Source of the DNA: Klebsiella pneumoniae
GTDB taxonomy: Bacteria; Pseudomonadota; Gammaproteobacteria; Ga0077536
Reading direction: 5' to 3'
Assembly: GCA_945861225.1 (NCBI GenBank)
Contig: CAMATU010000014.1
Location: forward strand, 1 to 36,425
Length of the DNA stretch: 36,425 nucleotides
Shown: piece after piece, positions 8,759 through 16,368 of the stretch
Position numbering within the stretch: the first letter of the stretch is position 1
Layout of the letters: the number at the start of each line of letters is the position of its first letter
Program-made: the position numbers and the translations under genes
The notes under the pieces: generated by a model
What the model saw: the letters and a program-made list of their open reading frames with translations, nothing else
What the model was told of the DNA's origin: nothing
The model's database searches: none

Positions 8759-10123
8759 TTAAGATTCGCAATATTGCGCGTAGGTTTCGTAGAAATGCCG
8801 CAGCCGAATTTCCTGCCGACTCAGACGTAACCCCTTGAAGCCGCGCGAGCGCACGCCACGTTGAACAAGCCGGAGTTGCCGCCCATCCTGATCGAGGAAG
8901 TCCCCCATACCCTGCTCGCCGTGCTTGATGCGAAGTCGCACCGGCCGCGGCGTATTGCCGGTCAAATCAGCACCTGCCGCGTCCATATAAAACGGCAGGC
9001 GGAAGGTCGAATCCGCCACTTTGCGCGCAAGCACCCACACATCGTAATGGCACAGTTCGGGATCGGTGGCATGGGGGCGGAAGCGCATCACCAGGATGCC
9101 TTCTGGATGTGCGTTGAACGTAATATTTGGAAAGACCGAAAAATTCCAGTCATCCGAAATCTGACTATCGGTGAAATGCGTGTAATCCAGGCCAAAGCGT
9201 GCGCCCCATTCGCGGCGACGTTGCTGCAGTACGCCGCGGACCTCGCGCGCGCGCTGTGTGAAATCTGCGGGATTAAGCTCAAGCTCCGCAAGCAGCGCGC
9301 CAAGTTCCGGTGTCAGCGTGTCCTGATCTTCGAAGCGCGGGCTTTTCAGGCCGATCGGAATGATCATGCGGCTGTGGCCGTGCGCGAACAGATCATGCTG
9401 GAAATGGTAGTCATCAACCAGTCGGATCAATTCGGGATGACGAGAGTGCGCGTGATAACCCTCGAGAAATGCATCGAGGCCAATCTTCCAATTAATCGGC
9501 CATTCGGCCGACACATCTTTCACCACAATCATGTCTTGCGGCTGATAGGGGTCGAGCAGGCCCGGCAATGCGGATAAATACTCCAACAGTGGAATCGCTG
9601 TCGGATCAAGATTGATAAAGACGAAGCCGCCCCAAGTTTCGCAGCGGACCGCGCTGAGCCCGGGTTCATCCTTAATGATTTCCGGATCGAAGGTTTCCCG
9701 ATCGGTAATGCGTTGCAATTTCCCGTTCAAGGCCCAGCACCAGGAATGGAATGGACACACGATGCGCTTGCGGTGTCCAAAGTCTTCGTCCACCAGCTGA
9801 GATCCGCGATGCTGACAGACATTGTGAAACGCCCGCAGGGTCCCGCTGTCATCGCGAACGATGAGGAAAGACTCGGGCCCCAGATCAAAACGAAAGAAAT
9901 CGCCGATCTTTGCGACATCAGACTCACGCCCGGCGATATTCCAGGTGCGTGACCACAATTCCCGCCACTCGCGCTCAGCATGCGCGCGCGAGTAATACCG
10001 CTCGGGATGGTCGATAAGGCGCGGCGCATGGACGGGATCAGGCCACTTAGCATCGGGATTGCCGACGCTCGCGCCCGGATTGATCAGGAACGACTTGCTG
10101 TAAATCGAGTATGCATCGCCCAT
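8759..10123 (-). CDS. Rieske non-heme iron oxygenase, alpha subunit
   Basis: The protein has 454 residues. The Rieske [2Fe-2S] domain carries C103-x-H105 (CQHRG) and C123-x2-H126 (CPFHSW). The catalytic domain carries H224 and H229 (EGYHAHSRH), spaced by five residues as in naphthalene dioxygenase, with E221 in the place of the bridging acid. The enzyme should use electrons from a separate reductase to oxygenate an aromatic or related substrate. Neither a beta subunit nor a reductase or ferredoxin gene is next to it, which fits an alpha-only (alpha3) enzyme fed by a reductase elsewhere. GGAGA precedes the ATG. The amidase gene follows on the same strand. The truncated esterase remnant lies just upstream, ending 11 bases before this start. 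Confidence 0.9.
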   Translation of the reverse strand: MGDAYSIYSKSFLINPGASVGNPDAKWPDPVHAPRLIDHPERYYSRAHAEREWRELWSRTWNIAGRESDVAKIGDFFRFDLGPESFLIVRDDSGTLRAFHNVCQHRGSQLVDEDFGHRKRIVCPFHSWCWALNGKLQRITDRETFDPEIIKDEPGLSAVRCETWGGFVFINLDPTAIPLLEYLSALPGLLDPYQPQDMIVVKDVSAEWPINWKIGLDAFLEGYHAHSRHPELIRLVDDYHFQHDLFAHGHSRMIIPIGLKSPRFEDQDTLTPELGALLAELELNPADFTQRAREVRGVLQQRRREWGARFGLDYTHFTDSQISDDWNFSVFPNITFNAHPEGILVMRFRPHATDPELCHYDVWVLARKVADSTFRLPFYMDAAGADLTGNTPRPVRLRIKHGEQGMGDFLDQDGRQLRLVQRGVRSRGFKGLRLSRQEIRLRHFYETYAQYCES

Positions 10124-10134
10124 TTCAGTCTCCT

Positions 10135-10569
10135 TTACGCCTCATTCACGCCGCCGCCGGTCATAAACGCGCCAGAGGCGGGAACAGTCGCGTCTGGTGT
10201 TGACTGTGCTACAGATATTTCTGCAGAAACGCCGCTGGTAGCCCAGCGAAACTGGTCCAGCGCCGCATAGCAATCCTCAGCGGGCACCGGCGCCTTGAAC
10301 TGCGGTGCTTTGCGGTATTCCACGCTGACGATGATAACCCAGGTCTTATTGCACAAGGTACGGCACGGGCCATCATGGGTATCGAGATTCATCAGCACCC
10401 AGCCGCCCTCATGGAAATGCACCAGGGCCGGCAAGGCCTAAGTGTTCGCTGGCACATACAGATGTGCAGGGATGGTGCCGCCCGCGACCGGAATGACTTT
10501 TTGTTAAAGCGATGCAGGGACCGTACTAAAGTGCGTGGCCGCGCGCAACGGCGGCAGGTCTGTGGTCAT
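10135..10569 (-). pseudogene. Remnant of a hormone-sensitive-lipase family alpha/beta hydrolase
   Basis: A single reading frame from an ATG at 10569 to the TAA at 10135 resembles the N-terminal third of HSL-family esterases: a segment GGTIPAHLYVPAN, then LPALVHFHEGGWV (the oxyanion-hole HGGGW motif, here with Glu in place of the first Gly), then VSVEYRKAP and the DCYAALDQF helix. Two in-frame stops interrupt it, TAA at 10504-10506 and TAG at 10438-10440. The frame ends before the nucleophile motif GDSAGG, so the catalytic serine, Asp and His are all missing. About half of the usual 300 or so residues is lost. It was probably once the first gene of the Rieske/amidase group. Nothing here should encode a working enzyme. 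Confidence 0.75.
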
Positions 10570-10680
10570 GTGCGAGCGCACATAGTTACGGGCTCGGGCA
10601 CTGGCATTACCGCCTCAAGAGGGAAGTGATACGCTTCCTCGCGCTATTATTCAAATCTATCAAGCAGAGGAGGGGAGATC

Positions 10681-11655
10681 ATGGGAATCGCGCTCTCAAG
10701 AGAGGACTTGCTCGAAGCCTACCGTCGCATGAAAACGATCCGCGAATTCGAGGAGCGGGTGCATGTCGAGTTTGCCAAAGGCGGCATTCCGGGCTTTGTG
10801 CATTTGTACGCGGGTGAAGAAGCCTCCGCCGCCGGCGTGTGTATGAATCTCACGGACGACGACAAAATCGCGAGCACCCATCGCGGTCACGGTCATTGCA
10901 TCGCCAAGGGCGTCGAGGTGAAAGGCATGATGGCAGAGATTTATGGCAAGCAGACCGGGACCTGCCACGGCAAGGGCGGCTCGATGCACATCGCCGATCT
11001 CGATACCGGCATGCTGGGCGCGAATGGCATTGTCGGCGGTGGCCCGCCGTTGGTGTGTGGCGCAGCGCTGGCGGCCAAATTCAAAGGCAATGGCGGCGTC
11101 GCAGTCGCCTTCTTCGGCGATGGCGCCTCCAATCAAGGCACCACTTTCGAGAGCATGAATCTCGCCGCCGCGTGGAAGATCCCCGCGATTTTCGTCGCCG
11201 AGAACAACGGCTATGCCGAGGCCACCGGCGCGCGCTTCTCGGTGGCCTGCGGGGATGTTTCCACCCGCGCAGCGGGCTTTGGCATGCCAGGTGTGACGGT
11301 GGATGGACACGATTTTTTTGCGGTGTATGAAGCGATGCGCGTGGCGGTTGAGCGCGCACGCCGCGGTGATGGGCCTTCGCTGGTGGAGGTCAAACTCGAT
11401 CGCTTTTTCGGTCACTTTGAAGGTGATAATCAAAATTACCGAGCACCGGATGAGGTCAAAAACGTTCGTGCCACCAAGGACTGCCTCGTGCGATTCAAAG
11501 ATCGGGTCACCCGCGAACACAGCATCTCACCGGCGGAACTTAGCCTAATCGATGACGAAGTCGCGCGCCTGATCGAGGAAGCGGTGGCCGCCGCCGTGGC
11601 GGCGCCCAATCCTGCGCCGGAAGATTTGTTGACCGACGTCTACATCAAGTATTAA
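10681..11655 (+). CDS. acoA: Thiamine-dependent 2-oxoacid/acetoin dehydrogenase E1 alpha subunit
   Basis: The protein has 324 residues, typical for E1 alpha. It shows the RGHGHCIAKG region, the HGKGGSMHIAD loop (with the conserved His that binds the diphosphate) and the TPP/magnesium motif running from GDG (146-148) to NN (175-176). With the next two genes it forms a complete E1 alpha, E1 beta, E2 set. The E2 type (lipoyl plus alpha/beta hydrolase) points to acetoin dehydrogenase, which splits acetoin into acetaldehyde and acetyl-CoA, rather than pyruvate dehydrogenase. A very strong site, GGAGGGGAG, lies directly before the ATG. A small inverted repeat (GGAAG at 10622-10626, CTTCC at 10634-10638) is upstream. 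No AcoR-type activator gene is in view. Confidence 0.88.
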   Translation: MGIALSREDLLEAYRRMKTIREFEERVHVEFAKGGIPGFVHLYAGEEASAAGVCMNLTDDDKIASTHRGHGHCIAKGVEVKGMMAEIYGKQTGTCHGKGGSMHIADLDTGMLGANGIVGGGPPLVCGAALAAKFKGNGGVAVAFFGDGASNQGTTFESMNLAAAWKIPAIFVAENNGYAEATGARFSVACGDVSTRAAGFGMPGVTVDGHDFFAVYEAMRVAVERARRGDGPSLVEVKLDRFFGHFEGDNQNYRAPDEVKNVRATKDCLVRFKDRVTREHSISPAELSLIDDEVARLIEEAVAAAVAAPNPAPEDLLTDVYIKY

Positions 11656-11666
11656 GGGGATAAGTC

Positions 11667-12677
11667 ATGGCGCGAAAAATTTCATTCCAAACGGCCATCA
11701 ACGAAGCGCTCGATCAAGAAATGGCGCGCGACCCGACGGTCATTCTGATGGGCGAAGACGTGGTGGGTGGGACAGGTGCGGATGGCGAAATGGACGCCTG
11801 GGGCGGCGTGCTCGGGGTGACCAAAGGGCTCTACGGCAAGTATGGGAACCGCATCATGGATACGCCGATATCCGAGTCCGCGTTTGTGGGTGCCGCGATT
11901 GGCGCCGCGACCTGCGGCATGCGCCCCGTGTGTGAACTGATGTTCATCGATTTTCTCGGGGTGTGTTTCGATCAGATCTACAATCAGGCTGCAAAGTTCC
12001 GCTACATGTTCGGCGGCAAGGCCAGAACCCCGGTGGTGATCCGCACCATGATCGGTGCTGGTTTTCGCGCCGCCGCGCAGCACTCGCAGTGCCTGTATCC
12101 GATCTTTACGCACATCCCCGGCCTGAAAGTGGTGATTCCATCGAATCCCTACGATGCCAAAGGCCTGTTGATTCAGGCGATCCGGGATGACGATCCAGTG
12201 ATTTTCTGCGAACACAAGGCGCTCTATTCCATGGAGGGCGAGGTGCCCGAAGAGTCCTACACCATTCCGTTTGGCGAAGCCAAGGTGGTGCGCGAAGGCA
12301 CGGATGTGACGATTGTTGCGCTGGCGCGCATGGTGAATCAGGCGAAGAAGGCGGCCGAGACACTCGCCAAAGAAGGCATCAGCTGCGAAATTATCGATCC
12401 GCGTTCGACTTCGCCGTTTGATGAAGACACCATTTTGGAAAGCGTTGAGAACACCGGGCGCTTGGTGATTGTCGATGAGGCCTCGCCACGTTGCGGCATG
12501 GCGACTGATATTTCCGCGATGGTCGCCCAAAAGGGCTTTAAATTCCTCAACGCACCGATTCAGATGGTCACGCCGCCACATACGCCAGTGCCCTTCTCCG
12601 GCGTGCTGGAAGATCTCTATATCCCCGGCCCGGCCCAAGTTGAAGCCGCCGTGCGTAAGTGCATGGAGTACGCGTGA
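11667..12677 (+). CDS. acoB: Acetoin dehydrogenase E1 beta subunit
   Basis: The protein has 336 residues, the usual length of E1 beta (transketolase pyrimidine-binding plus C-terminal domains). The start is ARKISFQTAINEALDQEM, and it contains MGEDVVGG, the TPISESAFVGAAIGAA helix that contacts the thiamine pyrimidine ring (with the activating Glu), and near the end IPGPAQVEAAV. It pairs with the alpha subunit to form the alpha2beta2 E1. The start is 12 bases behind the acoA stop with AAGGGG as ribosome site. The stop overlaps the E2 start (TGATG), so the three proteins are translationally linked. Confidence 0.9.
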   Translation: MARKISFQTAINEALDQEMARDPTVILMGEDVVGGTGADGEMDAWGGVLGVTKGLYGKYGNRIMDTPISESAFVGAAIGAATCGMRPVCELMFIDFLGVCFDQIYNQAAKFRYMFGGKARTPVVIRTMIGAGFRAAAQHSQCLYPIFTHIPGLKVVIPSNPYDAKGLLIQAIRDDDPVIFCEHKALYSMEGEVPEESYTIPFGEAKVVREGTDVTIVALARMVNQAKKAAETLAKEGISCEIIDPRSTSPFDEDTILESVENTGRLVIVDEASPRCGMATDISAMVAQKGFKFLNAPIQMVTPPHTPVPFSGVLEDLYIPGPAQVEAAVRKCMEYA

Positions 12678-13792
12678 TGGCTTATCCAGAGATTGCGCCG
12701 ATCACGATGCCCAAGTGGGGCTTGTCCATGCAGGAAGGGAAGGTAGTTGATTGGTTGGCTGCGGTTGGCACGTCACTGCAGCCGGGCGATCAGGTGCTCG
12801 ATATCGAAACCGAGAAAATTGCGAATACTTTCGAAGCACTTGAACCCGGGCTGCTGCGGCGGCAAGTCGCTAAGGCGGATGATGTGCTGCCAGTCGGTGC
12901 GTTACTGGGCGTGATGGCGCCGGCGTCGGTGAGTGAGGCGGAGATCGATGCCTACGTCGCAGAATTTCTGGCCAACTATGTGCCGCCCGCACCAGAGGAA
13001 GGAGACACCGGCCCTAACTACCTGTGGGCTGAGGTGGGCGCAGGGCGTTTGCGCTACACCAAGGTGGGTGATAGCGGTCCGGCAGTGATATTGATTCATG
13101 GCTTTGGCGGCGATCTCGGCAACTGGTTATTCACGCAGGAACCGTTGGCCACTGTCGCCCAGGTTTATGCGCTCGATCTGCCCGGACACGGTCAGTCCAC
13201 TAAAGCGCTTGCGGACGGCTCGCCGGCGGCGCTCGCGCAAGTGGTGCTGAATTTTATGACGGCGGTCGCTGTCGAGCGCGCACATCTCGTCGGTCATTCA
13301 TTAGGCGGTGCGCTTGCGCTGCAGCTCGCGCTGGTGGCGCCCACGCGAGTCCTCTCAGCATCCTTGCTCGCACCGGCCTCCCTTGGAGATGAGATCAATG
13401 GCAGCTATCTGAGTGGTTTCATCAGTGGTGAATCGCGCCGTGATATGAAACCGATATTGCAGCAGCTGGTAGCCAACCCCGAGCTCATCACGCGGCAGTT
13501 GATCGACGACATCCTGAAGTTCAAACGCACCGATGGTGTGCCGGAGGCGCTGCGCATGATCGCAGCGGGATTTGTGAATGGAGATCGGCAGCAGGTGAAT
13601 CTACGCGAGAAACTCGCGAGCTTAGCAATGCCAGTGCAAGTGATCTGGGGTAAACAGGATCAGATCATCTCTGTGCATCAGGCGAGTGGACTACCAGCGA
13701 ATGTGCACGCGCATGTGCTTGAGGGTGTTGGTCATCTTGTGCACATGGAGGCAGCGACCCAGGTGAATGCGTTTATCAAGGCGTTTCTTTGA
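12677..13792 (+). CDS. acoC: Acetoin dehydrogenase E2: lipoyl domain fused to alpha/beta hydrolase
   Basis: I chose the ATG at 12677 overlapping the acoB stop; it gives 371 residues, close to known AcoC proteins. Residues 5-80 are a biotinyl/lipoyl domain with the lipoylation site K47 in DIETEKIAN. After a short Pro-rich linker, residues 115-371 are an alpha/beta hydrolase with HGFGG oxyanion region (141-145), nucleophile S208 (GHSLGG), D328 (WGKQD) and H353 (GVGHLVHME). There is no classical 2-oxoacid dehydrogenase acyltransferase domain. This layout is what separates acetoin dehydrogenase E2 from pyruvate dehydrogenase E2. It should pass the acetyl group from E1 to coenzyme A. No dihydrolipoamide dehydrogenase gene follows, so E3 must come from elsewhere. 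Confidence 0.9.
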   Translation: MAYPEIAPITMPKWGLSMQEGKVVDWLAAVGTSLQPGDQVLDIETEKIANTFEALEPGLLRRQVAKADDVLPVGALLGVMAPASVSEAEIDAYVAEFLANYVPPAPEEGDTGPNYLWAEVGAGRLRYTKVGDSGPAVILIHGFGGDLGNWLFTQEPLATVAQVYALDLPGHGQSTKALADGSPAALAQVVLNFMTAVAVERAHLVGHSLGGALALQLALVAPTRVLSASLLAPASLGDEINGSYLSGFISGESRRDMKPILQQLVANPELITRQLIDDILKFKRTDGVPEALRMIAAGFVNGDRQQVNLREKLASLAMPVQVIWGKQDQIISVHQASGLPANVHAHVLEGVGHLVHMEAATQVNAFIKAFL

Positions 13793-13826
13793 ATCAATTT
13801 GCCACGGAAGGCGCGGCACTAATTCT

Positions 13827-13854
13827 GTCATCCCGGGCGCAGATCCGGGATCCA
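13827..13854. repeat. Short dispersed repeat, family C (GTCATCCCGGGCGCAGATCC)
   Basis: A single GTCATCCCGGG...CCGGGATCCA element with partial internal dyad (CCCGG/CCGGG) lies between the E2 gene and the SnoaL-like gene. Its sequence matches one half of the larger hairpin at 23231-23336. It belongs to the GTCATCCCG/CGGGATGAC type of extragenic repeats common in proteobacteria. Confidence 0.6.
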
Positions 13855-13909
13855 AGGGGCCGTGAGGTTCTGCGCGGAAAATCCAAATCTCGATCTTGAA
13901 GGAGACTAA

Positions 13910-14374
13910 ATGAGCTTCGTAACCCTGATAACCGACATGACCCGTGCCGCGGTCGCTGGCGATGGCCGCGCGGCCCGTGCCTGTTTCACGCCTGAGGGTG
14001 TCTACCACGATTGCCTGTACGGCGCGTTTCAGGGCGACGCGATTATCCAGATGATTGAAGGCTACTTTCATCGCGATGCCGGGAATTTCCGCTGGGATCT
14101 CCATGATCCGGTGTCGGACGGACGTTTAGGCTATGTGCGCTATGTGTTCAGTTTTGATTCCAAGCTGCCCGAGTTCGCGGGTAAACGGGCCGGCTTTGAA
14201 GGGGTGTCGATCTGCGAGTTGCAGGATGGCAAGCTCGCGAGTTATCGCGAAGTCGCCAATTCATTGGTAGGTCTGCAGGCCTTGGGCTTCGCGCCGGAGC
14301 GTCTCGCGAAGCTCGCAGCGCGCGAGGCGACGGCGTTTTTCGCGCGACCGGAGAGCGTGCATCATCGCGGTTGA
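13910..14374 (+). CDS. SnoaL/NTF2-like protein
   Basis: The protein has 154 residues, a single NTF2-like alpha+beta fold judged from length and pattern: an N-terminal helix (TLITDMTRAAVAGDGRAAR), FTPEGVYHDCLYGAFQGDAII with the cone-forming strand, an aromatic-rich middle (YFHRDAGNFRWDL) and C-terminal strands. The family holds isomerases, dehydratases, hydrolases and non-enzymatic small-ligand binders, so no reaction can be given. AAGGAG lies 8 bases before the ATG. It follows the acetoin dehydrogenase genes on the same strand after a 117-base gap with a repeat and may be transcribed separately. Confidence 0.7.
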   Translation: MSFVTLITDMTRAAVAGDGRAARACFTPEGVYHDCLYGAFQGDAIIQMIEGYFHRDAGNFRWDLHDPVSDGRLGYVRYVFSFDSKLPEFAGKRAGFEGVSICELQDGKLASYREVANSLVGLQALGFAPERLAKLAAREATAFFARPESVHHRG

Positions 14375-14404
14375 TTGTCGTTGCGAGGTGCGCAGCGACG
14401 TAGT

Positions 14405-14471
14405 AATCGCGGCTAAAGCCGCTCCTACAGGGTCGATCAAGGCTCTTGTAGGAGCGGCTTTAGCCGCGATT
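14405..14471. repeat. REP-like hairpin, family B (GTAGGAGCGGCTTTAGCCGC)
   Basis: Perfect 25-base inverted arms (14405-14429 and 14447-14471) surround a 17-base loop. The same core in opposite order is found at 26171-26232. Each arm is itself partly palindromic (GCGGCTAAAGCCGC). It lies between convergent genes, a usual place for REP elements, and could end or stabilise transcripts from both sides. Confidence 0.9.
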
Positions 14472-14480
14472 GGGCGATAT

Positions 14481-15290
14481 TCAACCAATTCTCTGCCGAC
14501 GCCGAACGGGCACCAACAATCCCGCAAGCCCCAACCCCAGCAACGAAAGCGTGGCTGGCTCTGGCACCGTCGGCGGCAGTTCAACACCACCTTCGATCGC
14601 ATCGTTATTGCAGGTCATGCCCCAGTGCAGAGACAGATATTCCCAATTCGCAAGTTCCTGCGCCAAACTTAGGTCAAGTTCGAAGCTGAGGCGCTTTTCA
14701 CCGGTATTTGTATTCCAGGTGCCGTTGCCGATCTCGGTTACCGTGGAGGGCTTGTTTACGGTGGACGGCGTGCGATCAACATGAACCGCCTGACCCTGAC
14801 GAACGATCGCACCTGGCTTGAAGAGTTCTTCACTCAGAATCAAGTTCTCGAGATTCGTGCCACCGAGTTTGTACAGCGTGAAAGTGCCATTAGTCGCGGT
14901 GCTCCACGGATCGTCGAAGCTTAAGCCGTAAGCCCAATGGGTGCCGTTGGTGGCATTGTCCAGTTTATGTCCGACGGTATTGTCGGGCGAAAAGGGAGTC
15001 CATGGGCCGCCCAGGAACAAGTCACCGTAGCCGATTCCCAGGCCGTTGGTGGTAAGTCCCGCGTATTTACCTACGTTCCCGACAAAATTTGTAAAGACAT
15101 CGATGTTGAGCTGACCGTTCTCGCGGATGACCTCGGCTCGCTGAGTGTCGAACCAATCTGGATTTCCGATCACATCTCCGTAGCCGTGATCGTTTGAACC
15201 AATATAGTTATCAAACAACGGCACAGCGTGCGTTTGCGCACTCAGCAGCATGGCGCCAACCGCCACTGCATGACCTAAAAATTTCTTCAT
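14481..15290 (-). CDS. PEP-CTERM sorting domain protein
   Basis: The protein has 269 residues. It starts with a Sec signal peptide (MKKFLGHAVAVGAMLLSAQTHA, cleavage after about residue 22). The middle is rich in Gly, Asn, Thr and Asp and lacks cysteine pairs, typical of secreted beta-rich surface proteins. The C-terminus carries the PEP-CTERM signal: VPEPATL, a hydrophobic helix (SLLGLGLAGLLV) and a basic end (RRRQR). Such proteins are exported, then processed and anchored by an exosortase (EpsH/XrtA type), often linked to exopolysaccharide. No exosortase gene is in the window. The gene has its own upstream gap and appears monocistronic. The function of the mature part is unknown. Confidence 0.88.
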   Translation of the reverse strand: MKKFLGHAVAVGAMLLSAQTHAVPLFDNYIGSNDHGYGDVIGNPDWFDTQRAEVIRENGQLNIDVFTNFVGNVGKYAGLTTNGLGIGYGDLFLGGPWTPFSPDNTVGHKLDNATNGTHWAYGLSFDDPWSTATNGTFTLYKLGGTNLENLILSEELFKPGAIVRQGQAVHVDRTPSTVNKPSTVTEIGNGTWNTNTGEKRLSFELDLSLAQELANWEYLSLHWGMTCNNDAIEGGVELPPTVPEPATLSLLGLGLAGLLVPVRRRQRIG

Positions 15291-15624
15291 TGAGCGAACA
15301 CTCCGTTCATTGGATAACTCGAACTCCCTCTCCAGTGCCCGTTATCGTTCGAGCATCTCACAGGGATAGAGCAAGCCGCGTGCCGAAACACGCGATGCCT
15401 CAGGCGCGCGCCCTCGCAGACCAAGGACGAATGCCGCGAGGTGGGTTATCGATCAAGGAGATGCGCGCGCAATCCGGTGCTGTTAAACACTATGGCGCAG
15501 CGGAGATGGCGCGAAGAAATTTACGCAAGGAGACGATTCGCGGCGCTTAGCGCGTGTACCGTCGGCGGCCCGCGACAATCAGCGCGCACCGCCTGTGACG
15601 CGCATCACGTTTGCTCAGCGCACC
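15291..15624. other. Gene-free gap of 334 bases
   Basis: This stretch lies between the start of the PEP-CTERM gene and the 3' end of the nitroreductase gene. It should contain the PEP-CTERM promoter. Short open frames occur, one ending GAAEMARRNLRKETIRGA at 15550, but they have no ribosome site and no family resemblance I can name. No tRNA-like fold, strong hairpin or repeat shared with the rest of the window was seen. Confidence 0.5.
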
Positions 15625-16248
15625 TTAATCTGCCAGGCAGTTTCCACCGAGTGATTCGAATTGCACGATTTCACTCAAGGGCCGGCGATACAGCCGAGGC
15701 GGTTGTTCGCCGTTCCGCGCTTTGCCAAGTGTGACCAGCATCACGGGCACGATGTTGGGCGTGAGGTCGAGCAGGCCGGCGACTTTCTGCGCATCGAAGC
15801 CGATCATCGGTCCACTGTCCCACCCAAAATGCTTGGCGGCATACATCAAGGTCATCGCTGCCAGCGCACCGGAACGAATCGCTTCCTCCCGCTGCAACGT
15901 CGGCTGGTTGCGATAAACGCCGCCGATCATGGGCACGAATTTTTCGCGCATCTCGGCTGGTGCTGAGGCGTAGAGATCGGCGGCGTCCTCGAATGCGTCC
16001 AGTCGTCCACACACCAGCACGGCCGCCGCGCAATCTTCCACTTGCTGCTGGCCATAGGAGAGATCCCGCAGTGATTTCTTGCGGGCGGGCTCGCGGATCA
16101 CGATAAAACGCCAATGTTGCAGATTGAAAGAACTCGGCGAGCGTTGCACCTGCAGAAAGATCTCACGCAGTTCTGCGTCGGTGATCGTAAGCTCGGGTTG
16201 ATAGCGTCGCACGCTGTGGCGTTGTTCGGTGAGTGCCGCAAAATTCAT
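15625..16248 (-). CDS. Nitroreductase family FMN oxidoreductase
   Basis: The protein has 207 residues with the nitroreductase pattern: N-terminal RHSVRRYQPE (FMN phosphate-binding Arg residues), SPSSFNLQHWRFIVI (with the typical PSSxNxQPW-like loop), then a GALAAMTLMYAAKHFGWDSGPMIGFD segment and a C-terminal strand VPVMLVTLGK. These FMN enzymes reduce nitro groups, quinones or enones with NAD(P)H as homodimers. The native substrate cannot be deduced. It stands alone between the PEP-CTERM gene and the divergent heme-protein operon. A second, only distantly similar nitroreductase is encoded at 20169-20822. Confidence 0.88.
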   Translation of the reverse strand: MNFAALTEQRHSVRRYQPELTITDAELREIFLQVQRSPSSFNLQHWRFIVIREPARKKSLRDLSYGQQQVEDCAAAVLVCGRLDAFEDAADLYASAPAEMREKFVPMIGGVYRNQPTLQREEAIRSGALAAMTLMYAAKHFGWDSGPMIGFDAQKVAGLLDLTPNIVPVMLVTLGKARNGEQPPRLYRRPLSEIVQFESLGGNCLAD

Positions 16249-16368
16249 GGCGAGGTTTCGTTTGGTTGAACGTGCCGTAGTATGGCCTAAAGCTCAGCGA
16301 AGCAGGGAACGGCAAGCCAAAATCTGGCAGACTCCGCGACTACGTGTTCTTCTCGCCCCAGGTTTTTC

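Noticed and set aside
10622-10638. Small inverted repeat GGAAG-N7-CTTCC before acoA as an operator
   Set aside because: Too short to separate from chance, and no second copy or cognate regulator is in view.
11682-12638. Minus-strand open frame of 318 codons opposite acoB
   Set aside because: Shadow of a strongly conserved E1 beta gene; no ribosome site and no recognisable domain.
15194-15550. Open frame of 118 codons beginning inside the PEP-CTERM gene and running into the gap
   Set aside because: Starts antisense to the signal peptide region, has no ribosome site and no recognisable domain.
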